Shown in pieces: positions 6,574 through 16,040 of a stretch of DNA of 64,000 nucleotides (position 1 is the stretch's first letter; each line of letters begins with the position of its first letter). The notes below the pieces were generated by a model. The model saw only the letters and a list, made by a program, of their open reading frames with translations, searched no databases and was not told the origin of the DNA. The position numbers and the translations under genes were made by a program. The stretch is from Dethiosulfovibrio faecalis. GTDB lineage: Bacteria; Synergistota; Synergistia; Synergistales; Dethiosulfovibrionaceae. The DNA lies in assembly GCF_021568795.1 (NCBI RefSeq), contig NZ_JAKGUE010000002.1:217787-281786 (forward strand), in the 5' to 3' direction.

Positions 6574-7932
6574 ATGGATCAGCTTATGAGCATCGTGCAG
6601 GCAATCAACGGAATTCTCTGGGGTAAACTTCTCATCGTGCTCCTCTGCGGTACCGGTCTCTACTACACTCTGAGGCTTCGTTTCGTCCAGATCAGGAAGT
6701 TCGGTGCGGTTATCAAACAGACCTTCGGAGGTCTGACCCTCTGCGGCGAGAAGGCGGACGCCGAGGGGATGACGTCCTTTCAGTCTCTGGCTACCGCTAT
6801 CGCTGCTCAGGTGGGAACGGGAAATCTTGCCGGTGCCGCCACTGCCATAGCTGCCGGTGGCCCCGGTGCCATATTTTGGATGTGGATTGCCGCCTTTTTC
6901 GGCATGGGGACGATCTTCGCAGAGGCCGTTCTGGCTCAGACCTACAAGGTCAGAGACGATCACGGACAGGTGACAGGAGGTCCCGCTTACTACATAAGGG
7001 ATGGATTCGGTAGCAAATGGTTGGCCGGATTTTTCTCGGTAACGATAATCCTCGCCTTGGGCTTCATCGGCAATATGGTCCAGTCCAACTCCATAGCCGA
7101 CGCCTTCAACAGCGCTTTCGGAATTCCGACCCTCTATGTGGGAATAGGCGTCGCCATCCTGGGCGCGTTGATCTTCTTCGGCGGGATCGGACGCATAGCC
7201 TCCTTTACCGAAAAGGTAGTTCCCATCATGGCCGTCCTTTATCTTCTAGGCGGTCTCTATATACTGATAACCCAGGCGGCCAACTTTATCCCCGCCGTTA
7301 AGATGATTTTCGTGGGTGCCTTCGACCCCAGAGCCGCTACCGGCGGTCTTATCGGAGTCGGCGTCAAGGAAGCGGTTCGTTACGGTGTGGCCAGGGGGCT
7401 GTTCTCCAACGAGGCGGGCATGGGGTCCACTCCTCACGCTCACGCCGTAGCCAAGGTGAAGCATCCTGCCCAGCAGGGACTGGTGGCTATCATGGGCGTC
7501 TTCATCGATACCTTCATAGTGTTGAACATGACCGCTTTGGTCATCTTCGCGACCGGCGCCATCGATGGTCAGACTACCGGTATCGCCCTGACCCAGAGGG
7601 CTTTCGAGCTGGGGCTCGGTTCCTTCGGGAATCCCTTCATCGCTATCTGCCTCCTGTTCTTCGCCTTCTCCACGATAATAGGCTGGTATTTCTTCGGAGA
7701 GGCCAACATAAAGTTTCTCTTCGGTTCCAAGGGACTGACCCCCTACAGGATCCTGGTTATGTTGTTCATAGTTCTAGGCGCTACATTGAAAGTCAGTCTT
7801 GTGTGGGAATTGGCCGATATGTTCAACGGTCTGATGGTTCTTCCGAACCTCATCGCCCTAATCGGGCTGGCGAAGGTCGTCAGCAGGGCCTTGGACGATT
7901 TCGAGTCGGACGGTACTTTGAAGACGAAATAG
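6574..7932 (+). CDS. Alanine/glycine:cation symporter (AGCS family)
   Basis: 452-aa polytopic inner-membrane carrier of the AGCS/AlsT family that imports alanine or glycine with Na+ or H+. The N-terminal GTGLYYTLRLRFVQIR and the region FQSLATAIAAQVGTGNLAGAATAIAAGGPGAIFWMW are family signatures. GLFSNEAGMGSTPHAHA is the conserved NEAGxGS motif. About ten to eleven hydrophobic segments are visible. ATG 6574 follows GAGGAGG. It lies between the glycine reductase operon and the glycine cleavage operon, so glycine uptake is the likely job. A short leader ORF and hairpins precede it, and a terminator follows at 7941. Confidence 0.92.
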   Translation: MDQLMSIVQAINGILWGKLLIVLLCGTGLYYTLRLRFVQIRKFGAVIKQTFGGLTLCGEKADAEGMTSFQSLATAIAAQVGTGNLAGAATAIAAGGPGAIFWMWIAAFFGMGTIFAEAVLAQTYKVRDDHGQVTGGPAYYIRDGFGSKWLAGFFSVTIILALGFIGNMVQSNSIADAFNSAFGIPTLYVGIGVAILGALIFFGGIGRIASFTEKVVPIMAVLYLLGGLYILITQAANFIPAVKMIFVGAFDPRAATGGLIGVGVKEAVRYGVARGLFSNEAGMGSTPHAHAVAKVKHPAQQGLVAIMGVFIDTFIVLNMTALVIFATGAIDGQTTGIALTQRAFELGLGSFGNPFIAICLLFFAFSTIIGWYFFGEANIKFLFGSKGLTPYRILVMLFIVLGATLKVSLVWELADMFNGLMVLPNLIALIGLAKVVSRALDDFESDGTLKTK

Positions 7933-7940
7933 ACGGTTTA

Positions 7941-7970
7941 GAGGCGGAGGGTGTCCTTCGCCTCTTTTTT
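7941..7970 (+). terminator. Intrinsic terminator of agcS
   Basis: GAGGCG/CGCCTC stem (7941-7946 with 7959-7964, 12-nt interior with further pairing) followed by six T. Confidence 0.85.
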
Positions 7971-8007
7971 GTATTTTGTATTATTATTTGTGAAGCTTCA
8001 GTCAAAC

Positions 8008-8037
8008 TTGACGAACGACCCCTAGGCGATGTATATG
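8008..8037 (+). promoter_or_regulatory. Promoter of the gcv riboswitch / operon
   Basis: -35 TTGACG at 8008-8013 and -10 TATATG at 8032-8037 with an 18-bp spacer; transcription would begin just upstream of the aptamer. Confidence 0.55.
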
Positions 8038-8061
8038 GTCTATAGACACTTCGTTTCCGGA

Positions 8062-8192
8062 TGAAGGCAGTGGGAGAGTTCGATATATTCGAACGCCGAA
8101 GGGGCAAGGCTTAGAGCCGAAACTCTCAGGCAAAAGGACCTATGCTGGACGGACCTCTGAAAGACGCCGCCTCGGGGCTGTGCGACAGAGAC
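8062..8192 (+). ncRNA. Glycine riboswitch (gcvT motif) before gcvT
   Basis: The conserved core is GGGAGAG at 8072-8078, CGCCGAAGGGGCAA at 8094-8107 and AAACTCTCAGGCAAAAGGAC at 8120-8139. A single complete aptamer is present, followed by a ghost-like segment ending GACAGAGAC near 8192, the same design as the riboswitch at 1957. The downstream operon encodes the glycine cleavage system, the classic target of this riboswitch class. Confidence 0.9.
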
Positions 8193-8347
8193 ACGCTTTT
8201 GCTTTGTCGTCAGGATCCAGGTTGCCTTTATTTTTCCTCCATCCATGACCTTGGACCGACGACCTTTATGAGTCCGAATTTGCTGGACCGAACAGTCGAT
8301 CGGGAAGGTCTTTCCTATCTCGATATCTGTTTATAAAAACGAATAGT

Positions 8348-8422
8348 CCGGCCTATGGGCCGGAGGTGGAGTTTTTCCTCAGGGCCCGAGGAAAAACCCC
8401 TCGTCGTACCGCCAGAGGCGGT
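8348..8422 (+). promoter_or_regulatory. Hairpin series between riboswitch and gcvT
   Basis: The leader between the riboswitch and gcvT contains three compact hairpins. They are CCGGCC/GGCCGG at 8348-8363, a 10-bp stem around GTTTTTCCTC at 8371-8397, and ACCGCC/GGCGGT at 8408-8422. The last ends 9 bases before the gcvT Shine-Dalgarno. The first is followed by TTTTT after 8 bases, so it may be a weak terminator. How they link to glycine binding is not clear from sequence. Confidence 0.4.
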
Positions 8423-8447
8423 CGAGAGCAGTGGAGGTGAAATTAAA

Positions 8448-9542
8448 ATGAAAACTCCAATGTTTCAAGATCACGTCGCATTAGGAGGGACGATGGTCGA
8501 CTTCGGGGGATGGGATCTGCCGGTACATTACGCTCCGGGAATAAAAGACGAGCACCGAAACGTCAGGATCAAGGCCGGTCTTTTCGACGTCTCCCATATG
8601 GGAGAGTTCTGGATCACCGGTCCGGACGCTTTTCCCTTCGTGCAGAGCCTGGTATCCAACGATATATCCGTCATGTGCGACGGTCAGGTCCAGTACAACA
8701 TGATGTGTTACCCCGAGGGAGGAGTTGTCGACGACCTGCTCGTCTATAAGGCATCGAACGACAGGTTCCTGTTGGTGGTCAACGCGTCCAACGTAGATAA
8801 GGATTTCGAGTGGGTGAAATCCCACCTTTCTGGAGACGTCAAGGCAGAGAACGCTTCCTCAGCTACGGCCGAAGTCGCCCTGCAGGGGCCCTTGGCTCAG
8901 GAGATCCTCCAGTCCATAGTGGACGTCGATCTGTCGGAGATAGGCTTTTTCTTCTTCAGGGAGAACGTCACGGTGGCAGGGGTCAATGCCCTTGTCTCCC
9001 GTACGGGCTATACCGGAGAGGACGGTTTCGAGGTCTACGTGGACTGGGAAGAGGGCTCTAAGGTTTGGAACGCCATTATGGAGGCTGGGAAGTCTTTCGG
9101 TATATTGCCGATAGGACTCGGGGCCAGGGATAGCCTGCGTTTTGAGGCCTGCCTCCCTCTTTACGGTCATGAGATAGACAGGGATATTACCCCTCTGGAG
9201 GCCGGACTGGGTTTCTTCGTAAAGCTGGATAGTTCGGATTTCATAGGGTCAGAGGCTCTGAGGAAGATGAAGTCCGAAGGCCTTCCGAGAAAGACGGTCG
9301 CACTGAAGATGGTGGACAAAGGGGTTCCCCGCCACGGTTATCCCGTATCGGTCGATGGTAGAGAGGTCGGTCACGTTACGACCGGTGGTTATTCTCCTAC
9401 ATTAGAGGAGAACATAGCCCTTGCCCTAGTGGAGGCTGGCTCCGCCGAGGTCGGGGGGAAGATTAACGTCGTGATAAGAGGCAAGGATAAGGCGGCGGAA
9501 ATTGTAAAGAAGCCTTTTTACAGAAAAAATTATAAAAAGTAG
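8448..9542 (+). CDS. gcvT: Glycine cleavage system T protein (aminomethyltransferase)
   Basis: 364-aa tetrahydrofolate-dependent aminomethyltransferase. It releases ammonia from the aminomethyl group carried on lipoyl-GcvH and makes 5,10-methylene-THF. Family features visible are FDVSHMGEFWITGPDA, QYNMMCYPEGGVVDDLLVYK, RTGYTGEDGFEVYV and LGARDSLRFEACLPLYGHE. ATG 8448 is chosen over an earlier in-frame ATG at 8355 because GTGGAGGTG lies just before it and the protein then starts MKTPMFQDHVALGG as usual. First gene of gcvT-H-PA-PB-lpd under the glycine riboswitch. Confidence 0.95.
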   Translation: MKTPMFQDHVALGGTMVDFGGWDLPVHYAPGIKDEHRNVRIKAGLFDVSHMGEFWITGPDAFPFVQSLVSNDISVMCDGQVQYNMMCYPEGGVVDDLLVYKASNDRFLLVVNASNVDKDFEWVKSHLSGDVKAENASSATAEVALQGPLAQEILQSIVDVDLSEIGFFFFRENVTVAGVNALVSRTGYTGEDGFEVYVDWEEGSKVWNAIMEAGKSFGILPIGLGARDSLRFEACLPLYGHEIDRDITPLEAGLGFFVKLDSSDFIGSEALRKMKSEGLPRKTVALKMVDKGVPRHGYPVSVDGREVGHVTTGGYSPTLEENIALALVEAGSAEVGGKINVVIRGKDKAAEIVKKPFYRKNYKK

Positions 9543-9556
9543 AGGAGGACTACGTC

Positions 9557-9943
9557 ATGGCCGAGATCAAAGCAGGACTTAAGTACACCAAGGAGCACGA
9601 GTGGATAAAGGTGGAGGGAGAGAAGGGCTACGTAGGCATCTCCGATTACGCCCAAAACGCCATGGGAGATATCGTATTCGTAGAGCTTCCAGAGGTTGGT
9701 CAGGATGTGTCGGCCGGAGGAGATCTCTGCGTGGTCGAGTCCGTCAAGGGAGCCAACGACGTCTACTCTCCTGCTTCCGGAAAGATAGCCGAGGTCAACG
9801 AGGATCTGGAGGACTCGCCGGAGAAGATCAACGAAGATCCCTACGGGAGTTGGATAGCCTTGGTGGAACTGAGCGACCTGTCCGAGTTGGACGGTCTGAT
9901 GAACGAAGAGGCCTATCGTAGCTATTGCGAAGGGCTGGAGTAG
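9557..9943 (+). CDS. gcvH: Glycine cleavage system H protein
   Basis: 128-aa lipoyl carrier protein that shuttles the aminomethyl group between GcvP, GcvT and Lpd. Lys64 in VVESVKGANDVYSP is the lipoylation site. The start KYTKEHEWIKVEG is typical of the family. It follows gcvT by 14 bases with AGAGGAGGA before ATG 9557. No lipoate ligase or synthase is in the window. Confidence 0.95.
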   Translation: MAEIKAGLKYTKEHEWIKVEGEKGYVGISDYAQNAMGDIVFVELPEVGQDVSAGGDLCVVESVKGANDVYSPASGKIAEVNEDLEDSPEKINEDPYGSWIALVELSDLSELDGLMNEEAYRSYCEGLE

Positions 9944-9962
9944 TCGGGAGTAGGAGGAAAAT

Positions 9963-11300
9963 ATGAGATATATACCGAATACCGATGACCAACGGTCGGA
10001 GATGTTGAGGACCATCGGCGCAGGGTCGGTAGACGATCTCTTCTCCGATCTTCCCGCCTCCGCCGTATTGGAGGGAAAACTCGATCTTCCAGAACCGATG
10101 TCGGAGATGGGGCTGATGAAACATCTCAACGAGCTGGCGGGGAGAAACGTCGACGCCTGTTCCCAAGCGTGTTTTCTCGGAGCCGGAGTCTACGATCATT
10201 TCCTCCCTCTGGTGGTGGATCACCTCATCTCCAGACAGGAGTTCACCACCAGTTACACGCCCTATCAGCCCGAGATCAGCCAGGGGACGCTACAGGCCAT
10301 ATTCGAGTATCAGTCCATGGTGTGTTCTCTCACGGGCATGGAGGTGGCAAATGCCTCCATGTACGACGGGGCCACCTCAATAGCAGAGGCTGCCTTTATG
10401 GCCTGCGCCTCCACCAAGAGGAACGTTGTCTTGGTCGCCCGATCGGTTCATCCCCACGGCAGAGCCGTTCTGGAGACCTATGCCAGCCTTAAAGGGGTTA
10501 CGGTCAAGGAGATCGGCTATTCCGACGGCACTTTGGACATGGGAGATCTCAAGGGGAACCTCTCCGACGAGGTCGCCGCAGTGATAGTCCAGTCCCCCAA
10601 TTTCTTCGGCTCCCTGGAGGACCTGAAAGCCCTAGCCGACGAGGCCCACGGCGTTAAGGCCCTGTTCATCGCTGTGTCGGACCTTCTGGCTCTGTCTGTC
10701 CTTGAGGCTCCCGGCAGGCTGGGTGCCGACGTGGTAGTGGGCGACGGTCAGAGCGTTGGGAACGCAATGAATTTCGGGGGCCCCCATTTCGGATTTTTCG
10801 CCACGACTCAGAAACTGATGCGCAAGATGCCCGGGCGTATAGTGGGGGAGACCCTGGACCGCAACGGTAAGAAGTGCTATGTCCTGACTCTTCAGGCCAG
10901 AGAGCAGCATATCCGTAGGGAGAAAGCGTCGTCCAACATATGTTCGAATCACAGCCTGAACGCCCTAGCCTCGGCGGTGCATCTGTCCCTTATGGGGCTG
11001 TCCGGCATGAAAGAGGCGGCGAACCAGTCTCTTCTAAAGGCTGCCTATGGAAAGGAGAGGCTTATCGAAACCGGATCGTTCCGTTCCGCCTTCGACGGGC
11101 CCTTCTTCAGGGAGTTCGTGGTCTTTTCCGACGAGGCTCCCAGGTCGATAAACGAGAGGCTCCTCTCTGAGGGTATGATCGGAGGCTACGATCTTTCCAA
11201 CGACTATCCTGAGCTGGAAAATGCCTGGCTGGTGGCAGTTACGGAAAAACGAACCAAGGACGAGATAGACCGTTTCGTATCAGTAGCGAGGGGGGAGTAG
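9963..11300 (+). CDS. gcvPA: Glycine dehydrogenase (decarboxylating) subunit 1
   Basis: 445-aa N-terminal half of the split P protein, which with GcvPB decarboxylates glycine and passes the aminomethyl group to lipoyl-GcvH. It starts [19 protein letters not shown] and contains [22 protein letters not shown] and NGPHFGFF-like sequence ([11 protein letters not shown]), all typical of GcvPA. The split two-subunit form is usual in clostridia, Thermotogota and Synergistota. ATG 9963 follows TAGGAGG; gcvPB begins 4 bases after the stop. Confidence 0.94.
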   Translation: MRYIPNTDDQRSEMLRTIGAGSVDDLFSDLPASAVLEGKLDLPEPMSEMGLMKHLNELAGRNVDACSQACFLGAGVYDHFLPLVVDHLISRQEFTTSYTPYQPEISQGTLQAIFEYQSMVCSLTGMEVANASMYDGATSIAEAAFMACASTKRNVVLVARSVHPHGRAVLETYASLKGVTVKEIGYSDGTLDMGDLKGNLSDEVAAVIVQSPNFFGSLEDLKALADEAHGVKALFIAVSDLLALSVLEAPGRLGADVVVGDGQSVGNAMNFGGPHFGFFATTQKLMRKMPGRIVGETLDRNGKKCYVLTLQAREQHIRREKASSNICSNHSLNALASAVHLSLMGLSGMKEAANQSLLKAAYGKERLIETGSFRSAFDGPFFREFVVFSDEAPRSINERLLSEGMIGGYDLSNDYPELENAWLVAVTEKRTKDEIDRFVSVARGE

Positions 11301-11304
11301 AGAC

Positions 11305-12774
11305 ATGCTCAGCCAGGAAAAACTCATATTCGAGAAGAGCCGTAAGGGCCGTGTCGGAGTGTCCCTTCCTCGGTGCGATGTTCCGGGAGCCCCCTCTACC
11401 CTTCTGCCCGAGTCGTTTCGCCGATCCGAGGATCCTTCTCTTCCCGAGGTATCCGAGGTCGACGTAGTGCGCCATTTCACCAACCTGTCCCAGCTTAACT
11501 TCGGTGTGGACGAGGGATTCTATCCTTTGGGCTCATGTACGATGAAGTACAACCCTAAGCTAAACGAAAACGCGGCTAGGCTGTCCGGTTTTTCCAACAT
11601 CCACCCACTTCAGGCGGAGAAGACCGTTCAGGGAGCTCTAAAGCTAATGTACGATCTGTCGACCATGCTATGCGAGATAACCGGTATGGCCGGCATGACC
11701 CTTCAGCCTGCGGCAGGAGCTCACGGAGAGCTCACCGGGGTTTTCCTGATAAAGGCCTATCACCGTAGAAATGGAGACGAGGGAACGAGAACCAAGATAA
11801 TAGTTCCCGACTCCGCCCATGGGACCAACCCCGCTACCGCTTCCGTCGCAGGATACGACGTGGTAGAGGTGGCATCCAACGATAGAGGAAACGTGGATAT
11901 AGAGGCCCTCAAGGCAGTGGTGGGCGAGGATACCGCCGGTATGATGTTGACCAACCCGAACACCCTGGGTCTGTTTGAAAAGGATATTCTGGAGATCGCC
12001 GAGATCGTTCACGGTGCGGGTGGTCTGCTCTATTACGACGGGGCTAACGCCAACGCCATCCTGGGCAAGATTAGGCCGGGAGATATGGGGTTCGACGTAC
12101 TCCATCTAAACCTTCACAAGACCTTCAGCACCCCTCACGGGGGAGGTGGGCCCGGGTCTGGGCCGGTCGGTGTCAGCCGGAGGCTTCTGCCGTTTCTGCC
12201 GACTCCGGTCGTGGTGGAGAAGGGCGACGGCTATTCTCTGGATTTCGACCTTCCGGACAGCATAGGAAAGGTCCGGTCTTTCTACGGCAATTTCGGGGTC
12301 CTGGTGCGGGCCTACGCCTACATAATGTCCATGGGTGCCGAAGGGCTTCTGTCGGCTTCGGAAAACGCCGTTTTGAACGCCAACTATATAATGAAGAGGT
12401 TGGAGGGAGAGTTCGATATCCCCTTCTCGGACGTTCCCTGTAAGCACGAGTTCGTCATATCCGGCGAGAAACAGCACGCTGAAAACGGCGTATCGACCCT
12501 TGATATGGCAAAGAGGCTGATAGATCACGGAGTACATCCACCGACGATATACTTCCCCCTCATCGTTCACGAGGCTATGATGGTCGAGCCCACCGAGACC
12601 GAGGGCAAGGAGACACTGGATAGATTCGTCGACGCCATGATCGAGATAGCCAAGGAGGCCAAGGAGAAACCGGAGATCTTCCACGATGCCCCCTATACCA
12701 CGGTGGTCTCACGGCTCGACGAGACTCGGGCGGCGAGAAAGCCGGTTCTCCGTTGGACCGAGGACAAAGGTTAG
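11305..12774 (+). CDS. gcvPB: Glycine dehydrogenase (decarboxylating) subunit 2
   Basis: 489-aa C-terminal half of the split P protein, carrying the pyridoxal-phosphate site: Lys272 in [33 protein letters not shown], the conserved glycine-binding motif, is near residue 73. It is followed by lpd after 10 bases. Together with GcvPA it forms the complete enzyme. Confidence 0.95.
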   Translation: MLSQEKLIFEKSRKGRVGVSLPRCDVPGAPSTLLPESFRRSEDPSLPEVSEVDVVRHFTNLSQLNFGVDEGFYPLGSCTMKYNPKLNENAARLSGFSNIHPLQAEKTVQGALKLMYDLSTMLCEITGMAGMTLQPAAGAHGELTGVFLIKAYHRRNGDEGTRTKIIVPDSAHGTNPATASVAGYDVVEVASNDRGNVDIEALKAVVGEDTAGMMLTNPNTLGLFEKDILEIAEIVHGAGGLLYYDGANANAILGKIRPGDMGFDVLHLNLHKTFSTPHGGGGPGSGPVGVSRRLLPFLPTPVVVEKGDGYSLDFDLPDSIGKVRSFYGNFGVLVRAYAYIMSMGAEGLLSASENAVLNANYIMKRLEGEFDIPFSDVPCKHEFVISGEKQHAENGVSTLDMAKRLIDHGVHPPTIYFPLIVHEAMMVEPTETEGKETLDRFVDAMIEIAKEAKEKPEIFHDAPYTTVVSRLDETRAARKPVLRWTEDKG

Positions 12775-12784
12775 GGAGCGTTAT

Positions 12785-14146
12785 ATGATTTACGATCTCG
12801 TTATCCTGGGAGGAGGGCCCGGTGGCTACAGAGCCGCCGAGCTCGCCTCCAGAGAGGGATTCAAGATTGCGCTGGTGGAGAAGGACCGACTGGGGGGAAC
12901 CTGTCTCAACAGGGGTTGTATCCCGACTAAATCCTACTATTCCGACGTGGTCGGAAAGCTCGGTCCCCTGGATGCCATGTGGGAGAAAAAGGAGAAGGTG
13001 GTAGGTAAGCTCCGAAAGGGAGTTTCCACCCTTATGAATCGCTCCTCCGTCGACGTAATAGAGGGAGAGGGGCGGATAACGGACGTGTCCCAAGATGTCA
13101 AAAGGCTTTCCGTGACCACCGAAAAGGGCGAGGTCGTCCTGGAGTCCAAGAGGCTCTTGATCGCTGTGGGGGCGATGTCCCGGCCTTTGAGTTTTCCCGG
13201 AAGCGATCTTGAAGGGATCGTCGGAGGCGACTGGGCGGTCACGGACAGATCCCTCTGGGATCCTTTCTGCGAGAACGGGGCCGAATCGGTCGCCGTTGTA
13301 GGTGCCGGGGTCATTGCGGTCGAGCTTGCCGGCATATTGAAGGAGATGGGCAAGGAAGTGACTTTGCTCAAACACTCGGATCAGATCCTTCGACGCAGCG
13401 ACGGCGAGATAAAGAAGAAGGTCAAACAACTGGTCAAAAAAAGGAAGATACCCACCGTGGATTTCTTCCGCATCGAAAAGGTCGTTCGAGAGGACGGCAG
13501 GCTGATCGTACAGGGAGAAGCCCAGGGTGAGTCGATGCAGATCGGTTGCGATAGGCTAATATTGGCGGCCAGCATGGTCCCGATCCTGAAGGGATACGGC
13601 CTGGAGGAGAGTGGCATAGCCTTTACCGATAAGGGTATAGAGGTTGACGAATTCATGGAGACCTCGGTACCGGGAGTCTTCGCCGTAGGGGACTGTACCG
13701 GAGGGGCGATGTTGGCTCACCTGGCGGAATATCAGGCTTTGTCTGCGGTGGAGCGCATGGCTGGCAGGGAATACAGGATAAACCCCGACGCAATTCCCTC
13801 CTGTATCTTCTTCGACCCCGAGATAGCTTCGGTAGGGCTCACCGAGGAGGAGGCCGCGGAGAGAGGTCTGGATTTCGTGGTGGGCAGGGTGTTCTTCGCC
13901 TCCAACGGTATGGCTCTGGCCATGGATCGTTCCGACGGATTCGTAAAGGTTCTGGCCGATCGTGAAAGCGGCAGGATGTTGGGCGTCCACATAATAGGTC
14001 CCGAGGCGGCCACTCTGATATCAGAGGCGGCGTTAGCGGTCGACAGAGGTTTGACCGTAAAAGAGGTGGCCTATACCGTCCACCCTCATCCTACCTTGAG
14101 CGAGTGTTTCAAGGACTCTCTCTTCAGGATACTCGAGGAGATTTGA
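12785..14146 (+). CDS. lpd: Dihydrolipoyl dehydrogenase (L protein)
   Basis: 453-aa FAD-dependent disulfide oxidoreductase that reoxidises dihydrolipoyl-GcvH with NAD+. An N-terminal GGGPGGYRAAE FAD-binding motif, redox disulfide Cys40/Cys45 in GGTCLNRGCIP, a second Rossmann motif VVGAGVIAVE, and the catalytic YTVHPHPTLSE near the C-terminus are all present. ATG 12785 is preferred over an in-frame ATG at 12686 that lies inside gcvPB. Last gene of the glycine cleavage operon. Electrons it releases as NADH could drive glycine reductase. Confidence 0.95.
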   Translation: MIYDLVILGGGPGGYRAAELASREGFKIALVEKDRLGGTCLNRGCIPTKSYYSDVVGKLGPLDAMWEKKEKVVGKLRKGVSTLMNRSSVDVIEGEGRITDVSQDVKRLSVTTEKGEVVLESKRLLIAVGAMSRPLSFPGSDLEGIVGGDWAVTDRSLWDPFCENGAESVAVVGAGVIAVELAGILKEMGKEVTLLKHSDQILRRSDGEIKKKVKQLVKKRKIPTVDFFRIEKVVREDGRLIVQGEAQGESMQIGCDRLILAASMVPILKGYGLEESGIAFTDKGIEVDEFMETSVPGVFAVGDCTGGAMLAHLAEYQALSAVERMAGREYRINPDAIPSCIFFDPEIASVGLTEEEAAERGLDFVVGRVFFASNGMALAMDRSDGFVKVLADRESGRMLGVHIIGPEAATLISEAALAVDRGLTVKEVAYTVHPHPTLSECFKDSLFRILEEI

Positions 14147-14230
14147 GCCTTCCTGCGAGGTCGGGTTATGTCCCTTTCGGTTATATCCGAAACAGATAGT
14201 GGGACAAACCCTTTTTAGGAGGTGAGGCAC

Positions 14231-14404
14231 ATGGATATGGGTATGGTTCAGAGCGTGTCCGGAATGAAGCAGGCGGAAACCGCCGTCAAGGTCGGTTTCG
14301 CCGTTCAGAAAAAGGCCATGGATCTTGCCGAGACCCAGGGGCAGATGCTCCAGGAGATGATGGCCTCCATGGGACTCGGAGGCAATCTGGATATCCAGGC
14401 CTAG
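14231..14404 (+). CDS. YjfB-like putative motility protein
   Basis: 57-aa protein, MDMGMVQSVSGMKQAETAVKV... then QKKAMDLAETQGQMLQEMMASM. The Met/Gln-rich pattern with KKAMDLAExQGxxLxEMM matches the small YjfB family, whose members in Bacillus belong to the flagellar regulon; the function is unknown. AGGAGGTG precedes ATG 14231. It is separated from lpd by 84 bases containing TTTCGG-N6-CCGAAA (14176-14193) and is probably independent of the gcv operon. Confidence 0.7.
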   Translation: MDMGMVQSVSGMKQAETAVKVGFAVQKKAMDLAETQGQMLQEMMASMGLGGNLDIQA

Positions 14405-14414
14405 TCCAAAGCAT

Positions 14415-14447
14415 AGGGGTTTCGGGGGCTTAGCCTCCGAAACCCCT
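14415..14447. terminator. Bidirectional terminator between yjfB-like gene and P1 peptidase
   Basis: AGGGGTTTCGG...CCGAAACCCCT stem with inner GGC/GCC pairing lies between convergent genes; a T-rich run follows on the + strand. Confidence 0.8.
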
Positions 14448-14452
14448 TACTT

Positions 14453-15409
14453 TTATTTTCCGGTCGCTGAAGGTACTCCGCAAAGATCTCGGGCCGATCT
14501 GATTCCGTCGATCACGGCTCTCTCCATAACCCTGGCCGCGATCGCTCCCAGGGAGCTGACGTCCGCCTGGACCTCGCCGGTTCCCATAGCGAATATGGTG
14601 TCTCCGTCGAAAAGGGTGTGAGCAGGTCTCATGGTCCTGGCGTATCCGTTCTGGGCCATGGACGCTACCTTTGTCGCCTGGGCTTTTGTCAGCTCGGCGT
14701 TCGTCAGTATGGCACCTATGGTGGTGTTGCCTGCGAGAAGGTTTTTATTCTCTCCCATGGACTGGCTTAAAATATCCTCAGTGTTACCTGGTCCCGAGTC
14801 CGTCCTGCAGGCGGCCACGACCGTTCCGTCAGATGGGTCGATCACGTCTCCGAGACAGTTTACCGCGACTATGGCACCTATCTTCACGTCCCCTACCTGG
14901 ACGGCACAAGTTCCCAGACCGCCTTTAACGGCTCTTTCCATGCCGAGTATCTTTCCTACGGTGGCTCCCGTTCCGGCACCTACGTTTCCTCTCGGGCAGC
15001 TTCGGTTCGAGGCGTTAAGACAGGCTCTGTAACCCATCTCTCCGTCGGGACGAGCTCTCCAATCTCCCACTGTCAGGTCGAACAGGACCGCTCCGCAGAC
15101 TATGGGAACTTTGGTAACCTCTACGTCGAAACCGATGCCCTTTTCCTCAAGGTATCTCATGATGCCCGAGGCTCCGTCCAGTCCGAACGCGCTTCCTCCC
15201 GCCAGCATGACGGCATGTGCCTTGTCTACCAGGTTGGTGGGGTTCAGCAGGTCCGTCTCCCTGGTTCCCGGAGCTCCTCCCCTGACGTCGACGCCGGTGG
15301 AGGCCCCCTGGGGACATATGATCACGGTGACTCCCGTGGCTCCCTGCATATCCTGATCGTGTCCTATGAGAAAACCGTCTATTTCGTTTATGCTTATCTC
15401 TCGGTTCAT
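14453..15409 (-). CDS. P1 family peptidase (DmpA/S58-like)
   Basis: 318-aa member of the self-processing P1/DmpA family (Ntn-type fold), which cleaves an aminopeptidase-like substrate or D-amino-acid amides. Visible family features are GVTVIICPQGASTGVDVRGG near the N-terminus, LAGGSAFGLDGASG, and GNTTIGAILTNAELTKAQA, where the nucleophile/self-cleavage residue after Asn-Thr lies. ATG 15409 follows CGGAGGT on the minus strand. It is monocistronic, convergent with the gcv operon and divergent from the cobalamin riboswitch. Exact substrate unknown. Confidence 0.85.
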   Translation of the reverse strand: MNREISINEIDGFLIGHDQDMQGATGVTVIICPQGASTGVDVRGGAPGTRETDLLNPTNLVDKAHAVMLAGGSAFGLDGASGIMRYLEEKGIGFDVEVTKVPIVCGAVLFDLTVGDWRARPDGEMGYRACLNASNRSCPRGNVGAGTGATVGKILGMERAVKGGLGTCAVQVGDVKIGAIVAVNCLGDVIDPSDGTVVAACRTDSGPGNTEDILSQSMGENKNLLAGNTTIGAILTNAELTKAQATKVASMAQNGYARTMRPAHTLFDGDTIFAMGTGEVQADVSSLGAIAARVMERAVIDGIRSARDLCGVPSATGK

Positions 15410-15592
15410 CGTCTACCTCCGTTCAGCTCTCTTGAAAGGGAATTTCTATGGGAATGCTATCCCATAAAACTGACGGAATCAATAGAAATATCTCGGTCAT
15501 CTCTTTGTCTTCCGAGGTTTGGCTAGGATGAAATGATAATAATCGCTTTGATTGTATAATAAATCGAGTGTATGTATTCATCAATTTTATTA

Positions 15593-15621
15593 TTGACATT
15601 TTTAGAACAAGCCTTCATACT
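15593..15621 (+). promoter_or_regulatory. Promoter of the cobalamin riboswitch transcript
   Basis: -35 TTGACA at 15593-15598, 17-bp spacer, -10 CATACT at 15616-15621. The start site would be near 15628, about 33 bases before the aptamer. The 180 bases before it (15410-15592) are AT-rich intergenic sequence that must also hold the promoter of the divergent peptidase. Confidence 0.7.
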
Positions 15622-15660
15622 GACCATGGATATTGGAATTTAACTCCATTTCTCAAAATA

Positions 15661-15803
15661 GAGTCTTTCAGGATATCGGGAAGTCCGGTGTAAAACCGGC
15701 GCGGACCCGCCGCTGTAACCCTGACGAAGCCCTAGAACCACTGGTCTATTAACGACCGGGAAGGTCGGCTTAGGATGAAGGGAAGTCAGAAGACCGGCCT
15801 GGA
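15661..15803 (+). ncRNA. Cobalamin riboswitch upstream of aconitase
   Basis: Core elements of the AdoCbl aptamer are visible in order. They are GGGAAGTCCGGTGTAAAACC at 15678-15697, the conserved CGGACCCGCCGCTGTAACCC at 15702-15721, a GAC...GTC variable arm, and GAAGTCAGAAGACCGGCCTG at 15782-15801. The downstream expression platform is a transcription terminator. The next gene on this strand is aconitase at 16041; no B12 transport or synthesis gene intervenes. Confidence 0.92.
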
Positions 15804-15837
15804 AGGTTGTGCAGTTGGTGGTCTGCGAGTGTTCGGA

Positions 15838-15927
15838 CTTCCTCCGGGATAAACGGCCCTACGTGTTATTAGGGGGCTCGTCTTGTGTTGCCCGAAGGAA
15901 GTTCCGAATGAGGAACTTCCTTTTTTT
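15838..15927 (+). terminator. Riboswitch expression platform: antiterminator and terminator
   Basis: Terminator: GGAAGTTCC (15897-15905), 6-nt loop, GGAACTTCC (15912-15920), then seven T. Competing antiterminator: CTTCCTCCGGG (15838-15848) pairs with CCCGAAGGAAG (15891-15901), using the left arm of the terminator. This predicts AdoCbl-induced termination (OFF switch). Confidence 0.85.
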
Positions 15928-16040
15928 ATGGTTTGGGCCGGATTCGACGTGTGCTTTTTGGGGAACGTCAGAATCGAAACTACTTTTTCCGAAGAACTCG
16001 GAGAGTGTACCGTATAAAGATCAAGAGGAGGGATTTGTAC

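Noticed and set aside
14161-14210. Possible sigma-28 promoter before the YjfB-like gene
   Set aside because: TTATGTCC-N12-TCCGAAAC matches the flagellar consensus only partly and lacks the TAAA -35; not convincing.
15928-16017. Short ORF right after the cobalamin riboswitch terminator
   Set aside because: Its ATG falls at the end of the terminator T run without a ribosome binding site, and it ends before the aconitase Shine-Dalgarno.
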